Positions 1 to 5,634 of a stretch of 7,561 nucleotides of DNA are shown in pieces (position 1 is the stretch's first letter; every line of letters begins with the position of its first letter). The DNA lies in assembly GCA_009839585.1 (NCBI GenBank), contig VXPI01000259.1:1-7561 (forward strand). The letters run 5' to 3'. The DNA comes from Gammaproteobacteria bacterium (GTDB lineage Bacteria > Pseudomonadota > Gammaproteobacteria > Arenicellales > Poriferihabitantaceae). The notes below the pieces were generated by a model. That model did not search any database, was not told where the DNA came from, and was given only the letters and a program-made list of their open reading frames with translations. The position numbers and the translations under genes are program-made.

Positions 1-234
1 ATGTATTTCATCAAGAATGATTAGCCTATCGGCATTCTCATGAAAAAATTTTTCAGGATCCGTTAAGGCAAGTACATCTTTTGGAGATTCAAGATCAAGA
101 TATATTGAAGGTATTCGAGCAGACAGTTCTTTCGCCAGGGTTGTCTTTCCAACTTGCCGCGCCCCAAGAAGAACAACAGCAGGTGTTAACTCAATGTCAT
201 CAACGAGATTATCCAGTATTATTCTCTCAATCAT
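1..234 (-). CDS. AAA_14-type P-loop ATPase (DUF4143 family), N-terminal 78 residues, runs off the left edge
   Basis: This partial gene has an ATG at 234 and stays open to base 1, so only the first 78 residues are visible. They begin MIERIILDNLVDDIEL. A Walker A motif GARQVGKTT lies at about residues 24-32, and a Walker B motif LIILDEIH at about 71-78. The combination GxRQVGKTT, a short 'YLDLESP' strand and LIILDEIH is characteristic of the AAA_14 ATPases that carry a C-terminal DUF4143 domain and are usually near 380-400 aa. These proteins bind and hydrolyse ATP. Their cellular role is poorly defined; many sit in accessory regions in several paralogous copies. The ATG lies one base after the expected transcription start, and there is no properly spaced Shine-Dalgarno, so a leaderless mRNA is likely. 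Family assignment is firm; function is unknown. Confidence 0.88.
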   Translation of the reverse strand, partial: MIERIILDNLVDDIELTPAVVLLGARQVGKTTLAKELSARIPSIYLDLESPKDVLALTDPEKFFHENADRLIILDEIH

Positions 235-274
235 ACCTTGTATTATAAGAGTCTAACTCCAAAAATACAAGGTA
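233..274. promoter_or_regulatory. 12-bp perfect inverted repeat straddling the ATPase promoter and start codon (probable operator)
   Basis: The arms are ATACCTTGTATT at 233-244 and AATACAAGGTAT at 263-274, perfectly complementary and separated by 18 bases. One arm covers the -35 hexamer. The other covers the end of the -10 box and the first bases of the start codon. The arms are about three helical turns apart centre to centre (30 bp), which suits a dimeric or tetrameric repressor that would exclude RNA polymerase. An RNA hairpin is less likely because most of the repeat lies upstream of the predicted transcript. No regulator gene is visible in the window; autoregulation by the ATPase itself is possible but untested. 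Confidence 0.55.
242..270 (-). promoter_or_regulatory. Promoter of the AAA_14 ATPase gene
   Basis: On the minus strand a perfect TATAAT box lies at 247-242. A weak -35 hexamer, TTGTAT (3 of 6 consensus matches), lies 17 bases upstream at 270-265. The predicted start of transcription, about seven bases after the -10 box, falls at 235-234, the position of the ATG. The mRNA would then be leaderless or nearly so. This is inferred from consensus matching only. Confidence 0.6.
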
Positions 275-397
275 TATTTTTGCTCTGGTATCATATGTTT
301 GCAGATTCAGGGCATGCAGCATAAGCTTCGCATGATGGCAAATAATTGAATTTTCTGGATTTTATAGCGGGACACTAGTGGGTTTCAACCAAAAAGT
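275..397. other. Intergenic stretch with no recognised gene
   Basis: No convincing coding frame, RNA gene or terminator is visible between the ATPase operator and the small reading frame ending at 398. It is A+T rich on the ATPase side. The sequence gcgggacactagtggg at about 367-382 resembles the kind of end found on some insertion sequences, but no partner end could be found, so it is not called as one. Confidence 0.4.
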
Positions 398-589
398 TCA
401 CTTCCAGCCATTTTTGCTTTGTGGTTGCTTTCCGTACGGAAACGGAATTTGCACATCTTTGGTTTCATTTGGTCTTGGAAGACTTTCAAGAAAACGATTG
501 TCCTCTGTGCTGCCCAAAGACCGTCCGGCATCATCCAGAATTTTCTTAAATCGATTTTCTTTTGCCTCCGGTTTCAAGGTGGCATTCAT
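398..589 (-). CDS. Small hypothetical protein (63 aa), possibly translated
   Basis: The 63-residue product begins MNATLKPEAKENRFKKIL and is charged, with no membrane segment, signal peptide or motif I recognise. Two things support real translation. A strong Shine-Dalgarno GGAGGG ends about seven bases before the ATG, and the start codon overlaps the TGA that ends the upstream transposase-derived frame (TGA at 588-586, ATG at 589-587), an arrangement typical of coupled translation. The protein is lysine and glutamate rich in its first half and proline/glutamine rich at its end. The opposite strand has overlapping open frames in this stretch, but they lack comparable initiation signals. It may be a host gene whose 5' region received the IS, or a chance frame. 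Confidence 0.42.
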   Translation of the reverse strand: MNATLKPEAKENRFKKILDDAGRSLGSTEDNRFLESLPRPNETKDVQIPFPYGKQPQSKNGWK

Positions 590-1160
590 AGTACCCTCCG
601 CATTCCACTTTGATGATGAATATAGCCAGCTACGCCCAATTTGACAGAGAAGTAGTCAACAACTAATCCGTGATAGTTCTTTATTTTAGCACTCAAATCA
701 TCATCAGAACCGAAGTTGTCGACCAGGAGTTCAAATGCCCGTATTTGCAGGTCGGTAGGCTTGGTCAGCATGGTGAAGGCATGAGAACCAGCAGGCATGG
801 CTACATCATTCAAGGCCAGTGTTGACAGGTCTGCGAGCAAGGTTGTCATGCTATGGACCGGGAAGCCATCAGGGGTTCGTTGGCTGCCAGCTTTGGCTTT
901 CGCGCCTGTTGAAGCCCGGGCAGGCTCGACCGGAGAATTTCTCCGTGCCCGTGCCGGTTCGCGATCGTCATCTTCAAACAGCAGCGGTGCAAGCGAACGG
1001 CGCATGTGCCATTCGATGTGATATGCCGGCATGCACAGGAACACGTGAGCCCTGACATGCTCTTCGGTGTACACGTAAAACGGTCGAATCTTCAGTCGAG
1101 AGGTCTTGATGGTTCTGAATGCACGTTCCACTTGAGACAGGCTCTTGCATGCCTCGACAG
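586..1160 (-). pseudogene. IS1634-family transposase, C-terminal part (broken, frame-shifted from the N-terminal part)
   Basis: This frame resumes the transposase with ETVEACKSLSQVERAFRTIK. The glutamate of QVERAF is the expected third member of the DDE triad. Next come VRAHVFLCMPAYHIEWHMRR and LAPLLFEDDDRE, both typical of the C-terminal third of this family. It is displaced from the N-terminal frame at 1173, with no start signal of its own beyond a GTG at 1131. Homology appears to end near LQIRAFELL (about 712-735). The remaining roughly 45 codons to the TGA at 586-588 look like read-through into flanking DNA. The junction at about 1150-1200 therefore records a deletion of roughly 100-130 codons that also changed the frame. 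Confidence 0.85.
594..599 (-). promoter_or_regulatory. Ribosome binding site of the 63-aa frame
   Basis: The minus strand reads GGAGGG followed by TACT and the ATGA stop/start overlap. It is the best Shine-Dalgarno match near this frame and is the main reason for choosing the ATG at 589. Confidence 0.5.
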
Positions 1161-1172
1161 TCTCTGTCTGGC

Positions 1173-2108
1173 TTATCGAGGACTGGTCATTTCTGCCACC
1201 TGATCCGGAACCAGGTCTTCTGGATCAAGCGGACCCGGCTGCAGCAGCTTGCGAATATGCCTGGCAGTCAGAGCCGAGATCCAGTCGAGTCCGGCCGGCT
1301 GAATGCTGTCCTTGATTCGGGCTGTGGTGATCATGCCCCGATCGCCAACCAAGGCAATGTGCCGAATCCTGAAGCGGTCAAGAACACGGGCAACTTGCGA
1401 AGCAACCGTAGCAGGATCCGAGGTATTCCCGGCAAATACTTCAACGGCAACGGGACAGCCGTTCTTCGCACACAGCAATCCATAGACGATTTGCTGAAAG
1501 CCCTTCTTGCCATCACGATTATGACCGAAAGCCGCAAGCGGGCAGCAGCGACCCTCAACATGGCTCGAGGACACGTCATGCAGAATCAGGGAGTTGTCTT
1601 CTCCCAAATGCTTTCTGGCCAGGGATTTCTCGATCCACGGCTGGCGTTTTCGCAGCCAGTCGAGCATGTGCAGCATTTCATTGCCGGTCACCTCCTTGAG
1701 ATTCAGCAGCCTGCCGATACTCGAAGTGGCCGTTTCTGGCGATATTGCCCGTGCGGTGGCCAGTTTGGATGCGGGTTCAGTCACACGCGCAACGATCACT
1801 GCAATGGCGAGAGTACGGTTGCGTTCTGCCTTGCGGCCTAGGGCGCGGGTCATGCCCAGATGGCGCAGTGTGCCGAGCACGGCTGCCACATGGCCATGCG
1901 GCAGGGAACGCTGGATCGAGAAGGCATCTTCAGGAGACGAGAGCACCACTCCTCCTTTCAGGGCAGCACGAATGGCGTCCACCAGCTCGGGCGGCACTTT
2001 GGTGAGATTGGCGAGGGTGATGCGCTTGACGTTCCTGCCCTCTCGCCAGGCTTTTCGCAGCAAGATGGCAGGAGGAGATTTTCGGTTGGGGATGACGTCT
2101 ATGTGTAT
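1173..2108 (-). pseudogene. IS1634-family transposase, N-terminal part (broken)
   Basis: From the ancestral start at 2108 this frame reads IHIDVIPNRKSPPAILLRKA and on through a DDE transposase core to a TAA at 1173. Family members normally begin with M(Y/H)ID..PNR, but here the first codon is ATA instead of ATG. The only usable in-frame starts nearby are non-ATG codons such as TTG at 2063. Counting from 2108, the first catalytic aspartate is in LILHDVSS (about residue 178) and the second in LVGDRGMI (about 256). The frame matches the family up to VPDQVAEMTSP and then stops. In intact relatives about 100-130 further residues follow before the motif that carries the catalytic glutamate. The protein would have acted on the IS ends by a cut-and-paste DDE mechanism. 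It is now almost certainly inactive. Confidence 0.88.
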
Positions 2109-2110
2109 GG

Positions 2111-2276
2111 CCCTAATCCAAAAATAGAAAACATGGAAATACGCTCAACGCCCGGCATGATGTGGTTCCTGAAGGTTCGGAAGTTTCACCCAGAGGGTGA
2201 TTCCGGCTTCGGGGCTGAAACTCGCGGCACATGAGACTTCGCACCTGACACGGACTGCTCTATTTATGGATTAGGG
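2111..2276. repeat. 166-bp segment bounded by an 18-bp imperfect inverted repeat
   Basis: CCCTAATCCAAAAATAGA at 2111-2128 is the inverse of TCTATTTATGGATTAGGG at 2259-2276 with one mismatch in 18. The segment lies directly upstream of the transposase start and contains the hairpin at 2171-2210. It may be the transposase leader with a duplicated terminal repeat, or a small non-autonomous element inserted at the transposase start. No target-site duplication is obvious at its edges. Confidence 0.6.
2171..2210 (-). promoter_or_regulatory. Long hairpin in the transposase leader
   Basis: The sequence folds as GAAG (2171-2174) with CTTC (2207-2210), CGGAA (2178-2182) with TTCCG (2201-2205), and TCACCC (2186-2191) with GGGTGA (2195-2200), closing a three-base loop. 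That is 15 base pairs interrupted by small bulges. It lies 63-102 bases before the transposase start codon and is not followed by a U-run, so it is not a classical terminator. Structures in IS leaders often limit translation from read-through transcripts; that role here is inference. Confidence 0.5.
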
Positions 2277-2317
2277 ATAACTCGCGGAAATGCCGGGAAA
2301 TGGCTAATCCGTTATCC
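2268..2317. repeat. Two interleaved 7-bp inverted repeats (order a, b, a', b')
   Basis: GGATTAG (2268-2274) and GGATAAC (2275-2281) are directly followed, after 22 bases, by CTAATCC (2304-2310) and GTTATCC (2311-2317). Each is the perfect inverse of its partner, but the order is a-b-a'-b', so both cannot form one simple hairpin. A pseudoknot or paired protein-binding sites are possible. It overlaps the right edge of the IS remnant. Confidence 0.55.
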
Positions 2318-2376
2318 TTCTTATATTTTGGCGAGAACCCTATGCGAACCCCCCAACTAAAATGCTAATTTGGCAC
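2318..2376. other. Short gap downstream of the restriction gene, nothing recognised
   Basis: Between the interleaved repeats and the stop codon of the nuclease frame I see no gene, no hairpin with a U-run and no promoter. The restriction-gene transcript has no visible terminator before the IS remnant. Confidence 0.4.
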
Positions 2377-2751
2377 CTATTGCCAGTCATACCTGTAATG
2401 GTTGGCAATACCGAGGAGCAAGCACATCGTCTCTAAACCGCAAATTAGCAACACTTCATTTTTTTCTGATAGTTCCTTGGCGGGATCGCTGAAATCGTCT
2501 GCCGAGCTGATTACGCATTTCATCATTGCAGTGTTCCCATGTAACTCCGTCCACTTGATGATTTGCCGGATGCCCTCGACATCATTATCATCTATCCCCT
2601 GTTTCCATTTTACCTGAATAGCAATCTCTTCCGGCAGGAAAAGATCATAAGAACTTGGTGGTGGAGATACCAGGATATCGCAATCTGCCCCTTGTCCATC
2701 ATAACGGGGATGGTCATCACTTACTTTATATTTCTGCTTCTGAAGGCCCAC
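2377..2751 (-). CDS. Mrr-like PD-(D/E)xK restriction endonuclease domain (C-terminal part of a frame-shifted gene)
   Basis: The 124-residue frame starts at a GTG (2751) and reads GLQKQKYKVSDDHPRYDGQG, then ADCDILV and EEIAIQVKWKQG. The aspartate of DCDILV (about residue 25) and the Q-x-K of IQVKW (46-48) form the D...QxK variant of the PD-(D/E)xK active site used by Mrr-type enzymes. The following DVEGIRQIIKW helix also fits. It lacks the helix that normally opens this fold. That helix (WNGQKFEDFVRWAF) is the end of the 230-aa frame immediately upstream, which overlaps by 31 bp in the next frame. A single base restored near 2743-2748 would give a continuous WA-LQKQKYKV. Predicted role: DNA cleavage in restriction of foreign or modified DNA. 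Whether this fragment is made from the GTG alone is doubtful. Confidence 0.72.
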   Translation of the reverse strand: MGLQKQKYKVSDDHPRYDGQGADCDILVSPPPSSYDLFLPEEIAIQVKWKQGIDDNDVEGIRQIIKWTELHGNTAMMKCVISSADDFSDPAKELSEKNEVLLICGLETMCLLLGIANHYRYDWQ

Positions 2752-3413
2752 CGAACAAAATCCTCAAACTTCTGACCATTCCAACCCCCTGTTTGCTCGC
2801 TGAGGTTCCGCGCGGCTTCTCTGAAACTTGCACTGATTATTGTCCCAAACAATTGGTCCGCATCTTGGCCCTGTTCCAGAATACTACCCTGAAGATTCAG
2901 CAGTCGCTCTCTCGCTTCGCGTTGCCTTGAATCGTGATTGAATGACACTGCCGCCCTGTGGCAGTGACGGGAAAAAAGGCCAGATACAAGAAATGAATCG
3001 TCATTCGCTCGATAATGGAATGTGCGGACGCTATCAGGGTCAATGTCAATGACATGCCTGTAGTCGCCACGAGCATCAGGCCCAAGTTGGCTCCCATCGG
3101 CGTCGAATTGGTATCCTCTTTTCACACGGGCAATCGTGAATTGATTCCGGTCTGGCGTCTTTGGCACTACCACTATGTCAACATCCTCAACATTCAATTG
3201 GAGCATGTTGCAGAGAATGGAATACCTCCTAGGACTTGGCTTATCCCCCCATGTATTTTGATATGTAGTTTCCCAATGTTGTTTTGAAACTATATTTCCG
3301 TCCCCGTCAATGAGAGAATATTCGGGCGCTCCCCAGCCCTGTCGCAGACGTCCCTCCAGTATTTCGTTGTAAATCCATTCTTGTTCATCCACTCGAAATA
3401 TCGCTATAGCCAT
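2721..3413 (-). CDS. PUA/EVE-like domain protein, N-terminal part of a frame-shifted restriction endonuclease
   Basis: The 230-aa frame begins MAIAIFRVDEQEWIYNEILE followed by GRLRQGWGAPE. The pattern W-x-Y-x-x-I-x-x-G-x-LRQGWG, then 'VDIVVVPKTPDRNQFTIARV' and, at about 116-136, 'GDYRHVIDIDPDSVRTFHYR', is what I expect of the EVE/PUA-like N-terminal domain found in many Mrr-type enzymes. Such domains often read modified bases. A glutamine/glutamate-rich linker (about 162-205) leads to GWNGQKFEDFVRWAF (210-224), which is the first helix of a nuclease domain. The frame then runs out into RSRNIK and a TAA, while the rest of the nuclease is in the -1 frame at 2751-2377. The ATG at 3413 is supported by GGGGGAGG about ten bases upstream. 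It lies 102 bp after the three-gene cluster. Domain naming is from memory of family patterns. Confidence 0.72.
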   Translation of the reverse strand: MAIAIFRVDEQEWIYNEILEGRLRQGWGAPEYSLIDGDGNIVSKQHWETTYQNTWGDKPSPRRYSILCNMLQLNVEDVDIVVVPKTPDRNQFTIARVKRGYQFDADGSQLGPDARGDYRHVIDIDPDSVRTFHYRANDDSFLVSGLFSRHCHRAAVSFNHDSRQREARERLLNLQGSILEQGQDADQLFGTIISASFREAARNLSEQTGGWNGQKFEDFVRWAFRSRNIK

Positions 3414-3435
3414 TTGTGTTATTACCTCCCCCCTA
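3414..3435 (-). promoter_or_regulatory. Ribosome binding site of the restriction gene
   Basis: The minus strand reads GGGGGGAGGT then AATAACACAA and the ATG at 3413. The purine run is a strong Shine-Dalgarno and fixes the start. In the remaining 80 bases up to the preceding stop at 3516 I see no convincing promoter, so co-transcription with the upstream operon is likely. Confidence 0.55.
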
Positions 3436-3515
3436 ACCTATCAAAACCAGAACCAAACCGAGATTGGGGTAGACATTATTGCATAGGACACATATTCTCA
3501 TAATATTGCTCACCC

Positions 3516-4472
3516 TTAAATATGTCGACCAATGTAAACGATACGAATACGCTTCTTGTCAGGATCTACTGGCCAGTCGAAATAAATTCGAATCGCAATC
3601 GTGGCAGTCGTAATCTTACCATGCCAAAAACACACAAAGTTGTCTCCACCATCGGGGGCTGGAAACGTGAATTTTTTGGGCTGACTCTTTCGAGACTCGG
3701 ACTCGTCCGAAAAACAAGCCTTTTCTCCGGTGAAGTATTTACTGTGTAGTTCCAGTCCAGTTTGGGAGAGCCGGCCGGCATTATCCATTTCAGACATGAT
3801 TTGCTGCAATATGCCAAGTAGCCTGATGATACGGCGTCCTGCAGCTGGGATATATGGGAAATGAGCTATGGTTTTATCGCAATTGGGCCCGATGTGGAGT
3901 AAATCGAAACGGCCACGACAAATTTCAAGAAGATCAGCCCAATTTTTTGGGGCGGGGGATAAGGCGATAAGTATTTCGACTAGACGAGCAATGTCAGTGT
4001 AGTTAGGAACCCGAATTCGGGCAATGGGGGCTTCGCGTAACCCGTGTACAACATCAAGTCCGTCGCTCCCAAAGCGGCTGGTTAGGTTACCGATTGGACT
4101 CAAGGTTGCAACGTTATTTTTGGCCTGAATGCGTCTGGCTGCTTCACCGATACCCAGTTCTGTAACATCGTCATTTTCGAAGTAAAACAGGTCATCGCTG
4201 ATGAATTGGCGATCATCTTCGACAAATGGACCGTGTTTGCTTATCCAACTGAACAGCTGAATCCGCATGTCGCGTGGCAGTTCCTGTGCCGCATGAGACA
4301 GAGATTTCCCAGAAGAAATTAGAACTGAAGACATTCTTTGAGTGCAATAGAGAGCATCACGAAGCATCGACTGCTGGTGGCGCGCATTGAGAATTTCCGC
4401 CAAAATTCGGCACGCTGACGGAACGGATGTCCAGGCTTCCGCAAGGGCCAATTCGTTCAGGAATACTCGCAT
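3516..4472 (-). CDS. Protein of unknown function (318 aa), third gene of the DUF262/DUF3696 cluster
   Basis: I do not assign a function. From the ATG at 4472 the product reads MRVFLNELALAEAW. Notable blocks are GPFVEDDRQFI at about 81-91, an acidic stretch DDLFYFENDDVTELGIGEAA at about 93-112, a helical region around 200-235, GEKACFSDESESRK at about 249-262, and a C-terminal β-rich end with CFWHGKI (281-287) and VYIGRHI at the terminus. The last 45 residues (WHGKI...IRIYFDWP...VYIG) resemble the small toxin-like β-sheet of RelE/HigB folds; this is only an impression. There is no signal peptide or membrane segment. The frame is open back to an ATG at 4571, which would overlap the ATPase gene by 86 bp. 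The ATG at 4472, 13 nt after the ATPase stop, is preferred because homologous proteins begin M-R-(V/I)-FLNEL. It has no strong Shine-Dalgarno, suggesting coupling to the ATPase gene. Possible effector of the system. Confidence 0.8.
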   Translation of the reverse strand: MRVFLNELALAEAWTSVPSACRILAEILNARHQQSMLRDALYCTQRMSSVLISSGKSLSHAAQELPRDMRIQLFSWISKHGPFVEDDRQFISDDLFYFENDDVTELGIGEAARRIQAKNNVATLSPIGNLTSRFGSDGLDVVHGLREAPIARIRVPNYTDIARLVEILIALSPAPKNWADLLEICRGRFDLLHIGPNCDKTIAHFPYIPAAGRRIIRLLGILQQIMSEMDNAGRLSQTGLELHSKYFTGEKACFSDESESRKSQPKKFTFPAPDGGDNFVCFWHGKITTATIAIRIYFDWPVDPDKKRIRIVYIGRHI

Positions 4473-4485
4473 GGAGCGGAGCGGG

Positions 4486-5634
4486 TCAGCACCACCCGGA
4501 AAGTGTAGCGAGGTCTCGCTCTGTCTGATCGAAGAATCCTTCAGGCCAGTCACTGATTGCACCGTTCCCATCTACCGATACAGTGGTCACAGAAAGACCT
4601 TGGCTAGGATGTTCGAAGAAGTGGATGGCCGCATCATTAGGCTCGAGCAAGCCATCGCGAACTGCAAGCCGTACGCCGTTCAACAGGTGGTCACTGTGAG
4701 ATTCGACCAGGATTTGCAAGCCTGAACCAGCCACTTTTGCAATAAAATAACCGACAGCAGACTGGGCTTTAGGATGAAGATGGGATTCTGCGCTATCAAT
4801 CACGACAGTAGACCCGGCTTTGGCTGTCAATAGGGTCACAAGCATCGGAAATGCATAACTTAGTCCATAGCCGACATTGGCCGGTTTCGACCATGGACTG
4901 GCCTGTCCAAGACTGAACGAGAGACGTATAGGTGCGTCTGCAGACAGTCGCTCTGCGTTAGCGCGCGCACCGGGGAAAAATTCGCTGAACCAGGCATCAA
5001 CCTGAGCTCGGACAGTCTCTCTTTGATCTTTCGGATGTCGACGCTTGGGCATAACCGCTTCATCCGCAAACTCGAGATACCAATACGGGGCGTACTCTCC
5101 TGAACAACCGACATCTCCACGCATGTGAGCGGGTGACTGGGGAACAGGATAGGACTCGAGTTGCATTTCCCGTCCTGCACTAATAAAGGTAGTGTCGCGA
5201 AGTGAATATATTAGGTCGGAAGTTTCCATCTCCGAGGGGAGCATTTGGTGGTTGGAGATACCGACCGAATTACCGTCTCTAGAGTATTCAATGTCGGCAA
5301 GGGTCATGAGGCCACGCATTGAGAGGCCTTTGTCTACCCTAAAATCCCAAATTGCCTGTTCAGCAGAATTTGACACACCTAGACACAGCTTCTGGGCAGA
5401 TGCTGAGTGGTAAACCACATCACCTCCCGTCCCAAGACTGACAAGTGCTCCGTTAAGCGGCAATAAATTATTGTTCGGAGCCTCTCGAAGGCCTTGGACG
5501 AGTAGTAGGAGTGCTTGAAGTGCTGTCGACTTTCCACCAGCGTTGCGCCCGGTAAGAAGCGTTAGGGGAGCACATGGCAAGTCAAGTGCCTCAAAGCATT
5601 TGAAGTTTCGCAGAGAAATACGTCCGGTAGTCAC
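4486..5634 (-). CDS. SMC/OLD-like AAA family ATPase, DUF3696 type (382 aa)
   Basis: This is a complete ABC-class ATPase. The N-terminal strand ISLRNFKCFEALDLP leads to Walker A GRNAGGKST (29-37). An ABC signature-like ANVGYGLSYAFP lies at 252-263, Walker B VVIDSAESHLHP at 277-288, and the switch segment ILVESHSDHLLNG at 308-320. The end, SDWPEGFFDQTERDL (361-375), is the DUF3696 hallmark. There is no TOPRIM nuclease domain as in full-length OLD or GajA, so it should act as an ATP-driven switch that controls a partner. The Walker B region has IDSAESHLHP where relatives usually have xExPExHLHP. The start is a GTG at 5634 that overlaps the upstream TGA (GTGA), with GGAG eight bases before it. 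It is co-translated with the DUF262 gene and followed after 13 nt by the 318-aa gene. Confidence 0.92.
   Translation of the reverse strand: MTTGRISLRNFKCFEALDLPCAPLTLLTGRNAGGKSTALQALLLLVQGLREAPNNNLLPLNGALVSLGTGGDVVYHSASAQKLCLGVSNSAEQAIWDFRVDKGLSMRGLMTLADIEYSRDGNSVGISNHQMLPSEMETSDLIYSLRDTTFISAGREMQLESYPVPQSPAHMRGDVGCSGEYAPYWYLEFADEAVMPKRRHPKDQRETVRAQVDAWFSEFFPGARANAERLSADAPIRLSFSLGQASPWSKPANVGYGLSYAFPMLVTLLTAKAGSTVVIDSAESHLHPKAQSAVGYFIAKVAGSGLQILVESHSDHLLNGVRLAVRDGLLEPNDAAIHFFEHPSQGLSVTTVSVDGNGAISDWPEGFFDQTERDLATLSGWC

Larger units (their letters stand above)
663..2276 (-). mobile_element. Decayed IS1634-family insertion sequence (approximate limits)
   Basis: The element consists of a broken IS1634-like transposase (about 2108 down to 712) and an approximately 166-bp leader. 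Limits are taken from related sequences at each edge. The left edge reads CTAATCCGTGATAG inward from 663. The right edge, read inward on the minus strand from about 2274, gives CTAATCCATAAATAG, which matches if one gap is allowed. These may be terminal inverted repeats, but they are short and imperfect, and no clear target-site duplication is visible next to them. The transposase has a lost start codon, an internal deletion and a frame change, so the element should not move on its own. The boundaries are an inference; presence of the transposase remnant is secure. Confidence 0.6.

Noticed and set aside
365..385. Sequence resembling an insertion sequence end (gcgggacactagtggg)
   Set aside because: No inverted partner or transposase fragment could be found nearby, so it stays an impression.
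1119..1841. A 240-aa open frame on the plus strand
   Set aside because: It lies opposite the transposase remnant, shows no recognisable motif and is explained by the G+C rich antisense of that gene.
1594..2127. A 177-aa open frame on the plus strand
   Set aside because: Antisense to the clearly recognisable N-terminal half of the transposase; arginine/serine-rich composition typical of a shadow frame.
2946..2966. Perfect 7-bp hairpin CACTGCC / GGCAGTG with a seven-base loop
   Set aside because: It is inside the restriction gene coding sequence, has no U-run on either side, and one 7-bp stem is expected by chance in this length.
4473..4571. Longer start for the 318-aa protein at 4571 (351 aa)
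   Set aside because: It would overlap the ATPase gene by 86 bp. The first 33 residues look like out-of-frame translation of the ATPase end, and the MRVFLNEL start fits the family better.
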